A stretch of 47,071 bases of DNA from Gemmatimonadaceae bacterium (lineage in GTDB: Bacteria; Gemmatimonadota; Gemmatimonadetes; Gemmatimonadales; Gemmatimonadaceae). The notes below the pieces were generated by a model. The model did not search any database, was not told where the DNA came from, and saw only the letters and a list, made by a program, of their open reading frames with translations. The position numbers were made by a program, and so were the translations under genes. The stretch is taken from contig JALHNZ010000025.1 in the NCBI GenBank assembly GCA_022843265.1, positions 1-47,071 on the forward strand, read 5' to 3'. This document shows, piece after piece, positions 1 to 6,994 of this stretch; the first letter of the stretch is position 1; every line of letters begins with the position of its first letter.

Positions 1-943
1 GAATGTCTTCAATGACACGATCCACCTGCTGCACCGATCGATCGCCAACGGTGAACACGTTGTTGCGCGACACGTTGCCACGCTGCTGGGCCACGATCGT
101 GGAAAAATGCATCGGGCCGATTTGCCCACTGGCCTGCACGCCATAGTTGTTGGACGGAATACCGGCGGTGAGGAAGCGTGAGGTAGGCGCCTGAAAACTC
201 ACGTTGCCCACCTCAACGCGCTGCAGGATTTCGTCGGGCCGCCCCTGGTAGAACAGCGAAATATTATTCGACGCGTCGTACTGATTTTGCGAATCGTACT
301 CGACGTTCACGAACACGCGGTCGGCCACGACACCCTTCGAGACCAGATTGACCTGAAAGTCGAAACCCGGCAGATAGGTGGCGAAGCAGTTGGAGCCGAA
401 CTGCGCGCGCTGGGCAGCGGTGCAGATTTCATTGACCGAGCGGGCCACCTTGCTTTCGAGGCGGGCGCTCAGGTCGACGTTCAAATCGGCGATCTCGGCG
501 AATAGCTCCGCCGGATTCGACGCGGCAGCAGGCGCCCGGACGTCGGTGGCCGCGCGCACCGGAGCGGGCGTCTCGGCGAGCTCACGCAGCGGTGCCGTAG
601 GAGTGCCCAGGAGCGTCGCACGCACGCCTTGCTGCCACTGGCGATCCCGGAGCGTGAGCAATCGCGTTTCCAGCGCGCTCGCCGCTTCGTTGGCAATCAC
701 CGACGACGGCTTGCCCTGCCGAACGCCGAGCGCGAGCGGCCGCAGCCCAGCCGGGAGCCGGAAGAGGATCCCCCCTCCCGGGAGCGACGGCTGTATGGTC
801 AAGGAATCGACCCGCACGCCCACGGGCGGACGTTCCTGCGCCATCAGGGGCCGCGCCAGCAGCGCCTGCGCGCCAACGCTCACCAACCCCAGCAGCGCCA
901 AGGCGGCGCCGGCTCTTTTCAGGCCAGCGGCGATCAGGCGCAC
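1..943 (-). CDS. SprA-like outer-membrane protein, N-terminal part (runs off left edge)
   Basis: An uninterrupted minus-strand frame enters at the left edge and extends upstream past position 943. The proposed GTG start at 943 gives a basic, hydrophobic signal peptide ending near ARPLMAQE. A Pro/Ala-rich stretch follows, then a region with motifs such as DLNVDLSARLESKV, LFYQGRPDEILQRVEVGNV and NNYGVQASGQIGPM. These resemble the N-terminal part of the SprA cell-surface protein, which in Bacteroidota is the giant outer-membrane translocon of type IX secretion. About 314 codons are present and the rest lies outside the window. An in-frame GTG at 1045 is another possible start; neither has a clear Shine-Dalgarno. 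The coding frame is well supported, but the family is recognised from memory only. Confidence 0.6.
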   Translation of the reverse strand, partial: MRLIAAGLKRAGAALALLGLVSVGAQALLARPLMAQERPPVGVRVDSLTIQPSLPGGGILFRLPAGLRPLALGVRQGKPSSVIANEAASALETRLLTLRDRQWQQGVRATLLGTPTAPLRELAETPAPVRAATDVRAPAAASNPAELFAEIADLNVDLSARLESKVARSVNEICTAAQRAQFGSNCFATYLPGFDFQVNLVSKGVVADRVFVNVEYDSQNQYDASNNISLFYQGRPDEILQRVEVGNVSFQAPTSRFLTAGIPSNNYGVQASGQIGPMHFSTIVAQQRGNVSRNNVFTVGDRSVQQVDRVIEDI

Positions 944-1035
944 AGGGCGGCGTTCGTGGGGTACAAGCAGATCGAAATGGGCCGAAACGGCTCGCTCCGA
1001 GGCAGCAGCGGAAGGGACAACCAGCGTAGTCGCTG

Positions 1036-1056
1036 TATAATGCACTTGATAATGCA
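1036..1056 (+). promoter_or_regulatory. Candidate -10 box and direct repeat ahead of the lptF operon
   Basis: A perfect TATAAT (1036-1041) lies in the gap between the divergent SprA-like and lptF transcription units, 36 nt before the ATG of the small leader ORF. The octamer ATAATGCA occurs twice, at 1037-1044 and 1049-1056, a 12-nt period of about one helical turn, so the site could also bind a regulator. No good -35 hexamer is visible 17 nt upstream. The assignment rests on sequence alone. Confidence 0.35.
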
Positions 1057-1077
1057 GTAGATACCGGGGGAATTTAG

Positions 1078-1197
1078 ATGAATAGAACGGGCCGCGCCCC
1101 GGTGCTCAAGGCACTCGGGCGATCCTATGGTGTGCGTACGGACGACGGCGGCTCGACCACGCACACACTTTTTGTTACCGCTGACCCCATGTTGTGA
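1078..1197 (+). CDS. 39-aa leader ORF overlapping the lptF start
   Basis: The ORF starts at ATG 1078 after a G-rich Shine-Dalgarno-like GGGGGAA about 8 nt upstream. It encodes 39 residues beginning MNRTGRAPVLKALGRS and ending FVTADPML. Its TGA (1195-1197) overlaps the GTG start of lptF (1194-1196) in the same GTGA arrangement used by several real gene pairs in this window, which is the main reason to take it seriously. No membrane segment or known motif is seen. It may be a translated leader that couples initiation to lptF, or chance. Unrecognised. Confidence 0.4.
   Translation: MNRTGRAPVLKALGRSYGVRTDDGGSTTHTLFVTADPML
1130..1171 (+). promoter_or_regulatory. Hairpin followed by a T-run inside the lptF leader
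   Basis: GTGTGCGT (1130-1137) can pair with ACGCACAC (1159-1166) across a 21-nt loop, and a run of five Ts follows directly. This has the form of a weak intrinsic terminator or attenuator placed about 25 nt before the lptF start and inside the 39-codon leader ORF. An attenuation role is inference; the loop is long and the stem only 8 bp. Confidence 0.25.
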
Positions 1198-2966
1198 GGA
1201 TCATTACCCGCTACATCGTGCGCGAGCACATTGGGCCGCTCGTGTTCGCGCTCACGGCGCTCACTTCGCTGCTCCTGCTGCAATACGTTGCCCGCCAACT
1301 CGACAAGTTGGTGGGCAAGGGGTTGCCGTGGCGTGTCATTGGCGAGTTTCTGCTGCTGTCGCTGCCGTTCACGATCGCGATGACGCTGCCCATGGCCGTG
1401 CTCGTGTCCACGCTGCACGCCTTTGGGCGTCTCGCATCCGAACACGAAGTCACGGCGTTCAAGGCCAGCGGCGTGCGCGTGCGTCGATTGATGGCGCCCA
1501 TGCTGGGGATCGCCGCAGTGCTGTCGTTACTCATGGTTGGCTTCAACGACCAAGTGCTGCCACGTGCCAATCATCGGCTGAGCATACTGCTGGGTGACAT
1601 TGTGAACGTGCGCCCAACGGTTGGCCTGCGCGCGCAGGTGCTCTCGCAGCTCTCACCCACCTTCTACATGAAGGTGGGTTGGCTCGACGAGACCTCCAAT
1701 CGCATGCGCGACGTAGAGATCTACGATCTGCAGAACACGGCCGAGCGCAAATCGGTGTACGCCGACAGTGGTACCTTCACCATGTCTCCCGACAGTGTTG
1801 ATCTGCAGCTCGTGCTGTACGACGGTGAGCAGCTGCAGTTCGCGCAGGGTGACGCGCAACAGCTACAGCGCACGTTCTTCCGCCAGCAGCTCATGAAGGT
1901 GAAAGATCTGGCGCGCGGCTTCAGTTCGTCGGAGCGAGAGGGCGCCTACAAGGGCGAGCGTGAGCAGGGCATTTGCGAGTTGCAGCGTGAGTACGTGGCG
2001 CGTGCGGAGGAATACGAATCACGGCGTTTGCGTTGGATCGCGCAGTTGCGGGCAGAAGCGGCCGATTCAGCGAACCCCAATGCTGTGTTGCGGGTGCCGC
2101 GTCCGCGCCCCGCGCACGGTGGTCTGGCGCGTCTGTATTGCGAAAAGATTCCGGCGTTACTCTCCCCCAAGACTGCAGAGGCCGCGCCGGTGCCGTTGTC
2201 TCACCCGGCGATCGCGGCATTTGCTGCCATGCCGCAAGACACCACAATTCGCGATTCGCTGCGACGTGACAGTATGGCCCGCGCCCAGGCGAACCAGGAC
2301 AGCACCGCTTCGCAGGCGCAGCAGCAGGCGGAGCAGATGCGTCGGCAGGCCATGCTCCAGGACAGTCTCGCGGGTGAGCAGCGCAAACGCGACAGTATTG
2401 CGATGGCTGCTGGCGGAGTGATCCTGGGTGCTGATGGATTGCCGATTGGACAGGCCCAGAACATTGCAGACAGCATGGCAGCCGCGGCGCGCGCGGCCGC
2501 GGCACTCGATCCGAACCGACCACCGCCCGCGATTTTTGCCGTGACCCCCGAGGCTTTACAGGCGGCGCTCATGGACATGAGCAAGTACGCCGTGGAGGTC
2601 CAGAAAAAGTTCGCGTTGTCCATGGCGTGCTTTGTGTTTGTGCTCTTTGGTCCGCCAATTGCGCTGCGGTTTCCGCGCGGCGGCGTTGGTGTGACGATCG
2701 GCGTGTCGCTGGTGGTGTTCGGCGCGTATTACGTGTGCCTCATGGCTGGTGAAACACTTGCGGACAAGGGAACGGTGGAGCCGGTGATTGCGATGTGGGC
2801 CGCGAACGTGATTTTCACTCTCGCCGGGTTGGTGTTACTGCTGCGTGTTGAAAAAACCGCCGACGGTTCTCGAGGCGGCGGAGTGCGCGATTGGTGGATG
2901 GACCGACGCGCGCGCAAATCGCGCCAGCGGGCGGCGAGAACGGCACTGCGCGGAGCGGGTGCGTGA
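1194..2966 (+). CDS. lptF: LptF/LptG-family (YjgP/YjgQ) permease with long insertion
   Basis: This is an inner-membrane permease of the LptB2FG lipopolysaccharide exporter, which extracts LPS and passes it to the periplasmic Lpt bridge. Transmembrane segments lie near residues 15-35, 50-75 and 98-118, with three more at about 472-491, 499-518 and 533-551. The family's periplasmic jellyroll domain should lie between. At 590 aa it is far longer than the usual 350-400. The excess is a hydrophilic block at about 240-455, rich in Ala, Gln, Asp, Ser and Arg, with recurring RDS/QDS units. The C-terminal tail is Arg-rich. The GTG start overlaps the stop of the leader ORF. The next gene is the paralogous partner, joined by a GTGA overlap. 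Which of the two is F and which G is uncertain. Confidence 0.85.
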   Translation: MRIITRYIVREHIGPLVFALTALTSLLLLQYVARQLDKLVGKGLPWRVIGEFLLLSLPFTIAMTLPMAVLVSTLHAFGRLASEHEVTAFKASGVRVRRLMAPMLGIAAVLSLLMVGFNDQVLPRANHRLSILLGDIVNVRPTVGLRAQVLSQLSPTFYMKVGWLDETSNRMRDVEIYDLQNTAERKSVYADSGTFTMSPDSVDLQLVLYDGEQLQFAQGDAQQLQRTFFRQQLMKVKDLARGFSSSEREGAYKGEREQGICELQREYVARAEEYESRRLRWIAQLRAEAADSANPNAVLRVPRPRPAHGGLARLYCEKIPALLSPKTAEAAPVPLSHPAIAAFAAMPQDTTIRDSLRRDSMARAQANQDSTASQAQQQAEQMRRQAMLQDSLAGEQRKRDSIAMAAGGVILGADGLPIGQAQNIADSMAAAARAAAALDPNRPPPAIFAVTPEALQAALMDMSKYAVEVQKKFALSMACFVFVLFGPPIALRFPRGGVGVTIGVSLVVFGAYYVCLMAGETLADKGTVEPVIAMWAANVIFTLAGLVLLLRVEKTADGSRGGGVRDWWMDRRARKSRQRAARTALRGAGA

Positions 2967-4117
2967 GTGATCCTGCCGCTTCCAAACCGCGTCGACGCTG
3001 GCGCATTCTGCGTCCACTGGACCGCTACGTTGCGGTGGAGTTTCTGCGCATCTTCCTCGTGACCAGTTTCGGTTTTCCGTTTCTGGTGTTCGTGGTGGAT
3101 ATCGTGGACAACCTTCGCAAATACACCGAGCGCAATATTCCCTTTCAGGAAATCGCGCTGAGCTATTGGTATTTCCTGCCGGATACCATGTACAAGGTGC
3201 TGCCGGCAGCGGTGTTGTTTGCCACCGTGTTCTCGGTTGGCAACTTCACGCGACACGCCGAAATCACCGCCGCGAAGGCGTCGGGCATGAGTTTTCACCG
3301 CGTGGTGGCGCCGATCTGGGTGCTGAGTGTGTTTGCCGCGGTCCTTGGACTGGTGATTGGCGAACTCGCGCCGCCCGCCACTTCAAAACGCCTTGAGTTG
3401 TTGCGTGAATCCTGCCAGACCGCCGCCGCGCCGTCTGGTGGCATGGCGGTGTGCAACGAATCGGTGAACACACGCTACAACTTTGTCTTCGGCGGTGAAG
3501 AAGGTCGTGTCGTGCGCGCCACGTTCCTGAATGTGCAGGACGGCACCATGCAGGGGGTGGAAACCGAGCATCGTGGCGATTCGCTCACACCGAGTCGCCT
3601 GGTGTCGGCCGAGAAGGCGTCATGGACACGTGAGCGAGGATGGATGTTGCGCACGGGCTACGTGCACATGATGCCTGACAAATCGCGTGACATTGTGATT
3701 GCGTTCGACTCGCTCGTGGAACGGTCGATGACCGAAACGCCCACCGAGTTGCGCGCATCCGACAAGGCGCCCGACGAAATGACCTATCGTCAGCTGGCGG
3801 GTTTCATTACCACGCTTGAGCGCGCCGGTTCTGATGTACGCGGTCTCCGCGTGGAGCTCATGCTGAAGATCGCGGTACCCGTTACCTGCATTTTGATCGC
3901 CATGTTTGGCGCACCGCTGGCCACGAGCACGCAGCGCGGCGGAACAGCCTTTGGTGTGGCGGTGAGTCTCGGTACGACGGTTGCGATTCTCGTCTTGATT
4001 CAGTTGACGAAGGCGGTGGGCAAGTCCGGGCTTGTTTCTCCAGAGCTGGCGGCATGGTTTCCCAACATACTGGTGGGTGCCGTAGCGGTTGTGCTGCTCG
4101 CCCGCGTTCGGACGTAA
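2963..4117 (+). CDS. lptG: LptF/LptG-family (YjgP/YjgQ) permease
   Basis: Second permease subunit of the LPS exporter, 384 aa, close to the family norm. Three N-terminal membrane segments (the first near VEFLRIFLVTSFGFPFLVFV), a periplasmic domain with a Cys pair, and three C-terminal segments match the YjgP/YjgQ architecture. The GTG at 2963 was chosen because it overlaps the preceding TGA (GTGA). An upstream start at 2891 would add 24 residues that overlap the preceding gene and look unlike the family. The ATPase LptB is not in the window. The gene is followed after 4 nt by mlaE, so lipid-export and phospholipid-trafficking genes share an operon. Confidence 0.88.
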   Translation: MSDPAASKPRRRWRILRPLDRYVAVEFLRIFLVTSFGFPFLVFVVDIVDNLRKYTERNIPFQEIALSYWYFLPDTMYKVLPAAVLFATVFSVGNFTRHAEITAAKASGMSFHRVVAPIWVLSVFAAVLGLVIGELAPPATSKRLELLRESCQTAAAPSGGMAVCNESVNTRYNFVFGGEEGRVVRATFLNVQDGTMQGVETEHRGDSLTPSRLVSAEKASWTRERGWMLRTGYVHMMPDKSRDIVIAFDSLVERSMTETPTELRASDKAPDEMTYRQLAGFITTLERAGSDVRGLRVELMLKIAVPVTCILIAMFGAPLATSTQRGGTAFGVAVSLGTTVAILVLIQLTKAVGKSGLVSPELAAWFPNILVGAVAVVLLARVRT

Positions 4118-4121
4118 ACAG

Positions 4122-4910
4122 ATGCTAGAAACGACCTGGCGCGCCATGCACGGTGCCGTGCGCACCACGCTCACGGGCGTGGGTGTATACGGCTACTATC
4201 TGCGCGACATCATTCGCTCCGCGCGTGAAGTGGATACGTGGCCACGTGAGACGATTCGCCAGATGCGCGTGATCGGTGTGGAATCGGTGCTGCTCACCAT
4301 CATCGTGGCCGGCTTCCTCGGCGGCGTCACGGCCTTCCAGACGCGATTTCAGCTCTTCCCGGGTGTGCAGGTCTCCGCGGTCGGATTGATCACGCGGCAG
4401 AGCATTGTGCTTGAGCTCGGCCCGCTGCTCACCGCGCTTGTGCTCACCGGACGGGTGGGCGCACGAATGACCGCGGAGATTGGCACCATGCGAGTGACGG
4501 AGCAGATCGACGCGCTTGAGACGCTGGCCTATGATCCGGTCGCCTTCCTGTCGCTGCCGCGCATCCTGGCCGCGCTGGTGATGCTGCCGGCACTGACCAT
4601 GCTCGCGAACACCGCCGCGCTCGTCAGCGCGTGGCTCACGCTGATCCTGGCAACCGACGTGCGCACCGTGGACTACGTGGAAGGTTTGCGCATTGCGTTC
4701 ACGCCGTTTCAGGTGATCTACAGCTTGATCAAGGCGACATGCTTTGGCGCGGCAATTGCGTTTGTGTGTTCGTATCAGGGGTATATCGCGAAAGCCGGAG
4801 CCGAAGGCGTGGGCCAGGCGACAGCCACCGCGGTGGTTATCACGTCAGTGGCGATTCTCACGCTGGACGCGATCGTGGCCGCGATCTTTGCCCCGTTTGT
4901 TCAGGCGTGA
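4122..4910 (+). CDS. mlaE: MlaE-family ABC transporter permease
   Basis: Integral-membrane permease of the Mla/Mce-type phospholipid transporter that helps keep outer-membrane lipid asymmetry. The 262-aa protein has the MlaE hallmarks: a hydrophobic segment around LLTIIVAGFLGGVTAFQTRF, the ELGPLLTALVLTGRVGARM stretch with the conserved E-x-G motif, the MRVTEQIDALETL coupling region, and C-terminal membrane segments ending at APFVQA. The ATG at 4122 lies 4 nt after the lptG stop; the earlier in-frame ATG at 4089 would overlap lptG. The next gene encodes the MlaD partner, but no MlaF ATPase gene lies between or beside them. Confidence 0.9.
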   Translation: MLETTWRAMHGAVRTTLTGVGVYGYYLRDIIRSAREVDTWPRETIRQMRVIGVESVLLTIIVAGFLGGVTAFQTRFQLFPGVQVSAVGLITRQSIVLELGPLLTALVLTGRVGARMTAEIGTMRVTEQIDALETLAYDPVAFLSLPRILAALVMLPALTMLANTAALVSAWLTLILATDVRTVDYVEGLRIAFTPFQVIYSLIKATCFGAAIAFVCSYQGYIAKAGAEGVGQATATAVVITSVAILTLDAIVAAIFAPFVQA

Positions 4911-4961
4911 GCCTCACGGCATCGCGCACTTCTTTCTTTGTGAATTCACCGGATCGGTTGC

Positions 4962-5843
4962 ATGAAACGTCGTGACGAAGTGCTTGTAGGTCTGATGCTG
5001 ATTCTGACCGTGATCATTGGCGTTGCCGGCACGGTGTGGCTAGCGCGCGGCGGTTTGGCCACCGGCTATCCGATGTACGCACTGTTCCCGTGGGGCGCCG
5101 GCCTGAAGAACGGACAACCTGTCCTCCTGGCTGGTGTCAATGTTGGTTTCGTGCGCAAAGTGGAGCTCGTGCCCAACGGCACGTTGCTCGTCACGCTGTC
5201 CGTGAAAAAAGAATATGAGATTCCAGACGGCACGACGGCCGCCGTTGAACCCAATGGCATTTTTGGCGATCAGCTGATCGCACTGTCTCCGAAGCTCGCG
5301 GTGACCACGTATATGGCGCACGGTGATACGATCCCAACGGGCAAGGGTTCGGCCACCACCGGCGAGGTGTTGACCAAAGCCGACTCCGTGGCGGGTGAAG
5401 TGCAGACACTTGCGGCGGCGATACGCGCGGAGTTTGTGACCGGCGGCGGACTGGCCGACATTCGCAAGGCGATTGCCGAACTGAGCACGCTGACCGCGCA
5501 GTTGGGCACGATTGCCGCCGACCAGTCACGTGAGCTTTCCACCACACAACGTCAATTACGGTCCACGCTTGCGTCGGTCGATTCGTCGGTGGTGGACTCC
5601 ACGTTGCGTGCATTTCGCACGAGCAGCGCAAACCTGGCGCAGTTGACCAGGGATCTCGAGCAGACGCGCACGCAGGTGAGTTCGATTTTGTCGAAAGTGG
5701 ATTCGGGCCCTGGAACCGCGGCCAAGTTCTTGAATGACCCGGCTGTGTACGCACGCGTTGATTCGCTCCTGCTACGGCTGGACGAGCTCGTGGCTGACGT
5801 CAAGGCAAACCCACGGCGCTATATCAATCTTCGCGTCTTTTAA
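4962..5843 (+). CDS. mlaD: MlaD-family (MCE domain) lipid-binding protein
   Basis: Periplasmic, membrane-anchored substrate-binding component of the Mla transporter; MCE domains form hexameric rings that handle phospholipids. The 293-aa protein has one N-terminal transmembrane helix (about residues 8-28). The MCE domain follows at about 35-115, with the typical LKNGQPVLLAGVNVGFVRKV and EPNGIFGDQLIAL segments. Then comes a long helical region of Ser/Thr/Gln-rich repeats (about 145-265). The end, NPRRYINLRVF, is the usual tail of this family. It lies 51 nt downstream of mlaE and completes the lptF-lptG-mlaE-mlaD run. MlaB, MlaC and MlaF are not seen here. Confidence 0.9.
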   Translation: MKRRDEVLVGLMLILTVIIGVAGTVWLARGGLATGYPMYALFPWGAGLKNGQPVLLAGVNVGFVRKVELVPNGTLLVTLSVKKEYEIPDGTTAAVEPNGIFGDQLIALSPKLAVTTYMAHGDTIPTGKGSATTGEVLTKADSVAGEVQTLAAAIRAEFVTGGGLADIRKAIAELSTLTAQLGTIAADQSRELSTTQRQLRSTLASVDSSVVDSTLRAFRTSSANLAQLTRDLEQTRTQVSSILSKVDSGPGTAAKFLNDPAVYARVDSLLLRLDELVADVKANPRRYINLRVF

Positions 5844-5884
5844 GAGACGCTTCATTCTGTTCTTCAGCTGGCAGTCTTTGCGTC

Positions 5885-6742
5885 ATGCATAAACTCAGTT
5901 CCTCGCGCGCTGCCGCGCGACGTGTGTTGCTCACGGCCGCACTCATGCTTTCGGCGTGCAGCGGTGGTAGCGACATCGGTGGCCCCGTTCCGCCACCACC
6001 CAATACGTGTACGACCGTGCCACCCGTTGTGGCTGGCGGCTACTACGACGCGGCGCGCAGTCGGTGCGGTGCCGCCTTGCTCGCCACGGTCCATCAGATC
6101 ATTCGCGGCCAGCGCGTGCTGGACTACACATCCGCGCGCGATTCGTTGTACCTGTTCATTGACCGCGGCAATCAGCCTTTCATTGTCGATCTCTACACCG
6201 GGCGCGCGGTGCCGAGCGTTACCACACGCGCCACGGCGGCTGCGAACAGTATCAACACCGAGCATGTGTGGCCGCGAAGTCGTGGCGCCGAAAACGAGCC
6301 GGGCCTGAGCGACTTGCATCATCTGTTTTCAAGTGACGAAACGGCCAACTCACAGCGCTCCAACTTTCCGTTTGGCGTCGTGCGTGGTACGGTGTTGTGG
6401 ACCAGCACCAGCCCGCAAACCCCAGGCGACGTGAGCCGACTGGGCTACTCCAACGGCAACAGTGGCCAGATCGTGTTCGAGCCGCGCCCGTCAAAGCGCG
6501 GCGACATTGCACGCGCCCTGCTCTACTTTTACACGCGCTACAACACGCAGCGCCCGAGCGGCTACAGCGTCGCCAACTTCGCCTTCGAGCGCGACCTGAT
6601 CATCGCCTGGGCCCGAGAAGACGCACCCGACGCATGGGAACGCGCCCGAAACGACGCGGTGCAACGCGCCCAAGGCAATCGCAATCCCTACATCGATTGG
6701 CCGGAGCTGCTGACCCTGATTCCCGAATTCCCGCTCAATTAG
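5885..6742 (+). CDS. Secreted endonuclease I family lipoprotein
   Basis: Predicted extracytoplasmic DNA/RNA endonuclease of the endonuclease I (EndA/Vvn-like, His-Me finger) family. The 285-aa protein starts with a basic signal peptide and the lipobox LMLSAC (lipid Cys 25). The catalytic core shows NTEHVWP (His 127), DLHHLFSSDETANSQRSN (143-160) and a later GDIARALLYFYTRY helix, ending in the NDAVQRAQGNRNPYID segment usual for the family. All key residues are present, so it should be active and anchored in an envelope membrane. It follows mlaD by about 40 nt, so readthrough is possible, and it converges on a TonB-dependent receptor gene. A role in nucleic-acid scavenging is plausible but inferred. 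Confidence 0.85.
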   Translation: MHKLSSSRAAARRVLLTAALMLSACSGGSDIGGPVPPPPNTCTTVPPVVAGGYYDAARSRCGAALLATVHQIIRGQRVLDYTSARDSLYLFIDRGNQPFIVDLYTGRAVPSVTTRATAAANSINTEHVWPRSRGAENEPGLSDLHHLFSSDETANSQRSNFPFGVVRGTVLWTSTSPQTPGDVSRLGYSNGNSGQIVFEPRPSKRGDIARALLYFYTRYNTQRPSGYSVANFAFERDLIIAWAREDAPDAWERARNDAVQRAQGNRNPYIDWPELLTLIPEFPLN

Positions 6743-6757
6743 TTGAAGTGGCTCTTC

Positions 6758-6915
6758 TTCGTGTCCTTCGTGCTTTCGTGCCCTTCCCGCCTGCTGTTCC
6801 CTCGCACTCGGAGCACGCGTGTGTAAAAGAGCCGCCGGCGCGGCTGATTCCTCGAGATGCGCCTAATGCAAGGGAACAGCGGGCGGGAAGGGCACGAAAG
6901 CACGAAGGACACGAA
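6758..6915. repeat. Long palindromic repeat: 45-bp arms with one mismatch
   Basis: The arms at 6758-6802 and 6871-6915 are inverted copies, 44 of 45 bases matching, separated by 68 bp. The outer part of each arm is a tandem of about 8-nt units of the type CACGAAGG (TTCGTGTCC on the other strand). The spacer contains a GC-rich self-complementary patch, GCCGCCGGCGCGGC. It carries no ORF and sits between convergent genes, just before a terminator hairpin. It resembles a non-coding mobile or REP/MITE-like element. The same periodic motif recurs at 30057-30210 and 31913-31940. Confidence 0.85.
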
Positions 6916-6942
6916 AACAGCAACAACTTCAGGGGAATGCAG

Positions 6943-6978
6943 AACGCCCCCGCCGCGAGTGATCGCGACGGGGGCGTT
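6943..6978. terminator. Bidirectional intrinsic terminator between endonuclease and receptor genes
   Basis: A 10-bp outer stem AACGCCCCCG/CGGGGGCGTT encloses a second stem CGCGA/TCGCG with a GTGA loop. It lies 17 nt beyond the receptor gene's stop and about 200 nt after the endonuclease stop. Short T tracts flank it on both strands, so it can serve both convergent genes. The outer stem is the same as that of the terminator at 42438-42469. Confidence 0.75.
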
Positions 6979-6994
6979 TGACTGTTGAGGCAGA

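Noticed and set aside
378-1040. Plus-strand frame of 220 codons at the left end
   Set aside because: The minus frame gives a signal peptide and SprA-like segments, while this frame is Ala/Arg/Ser-rich and without motifs.
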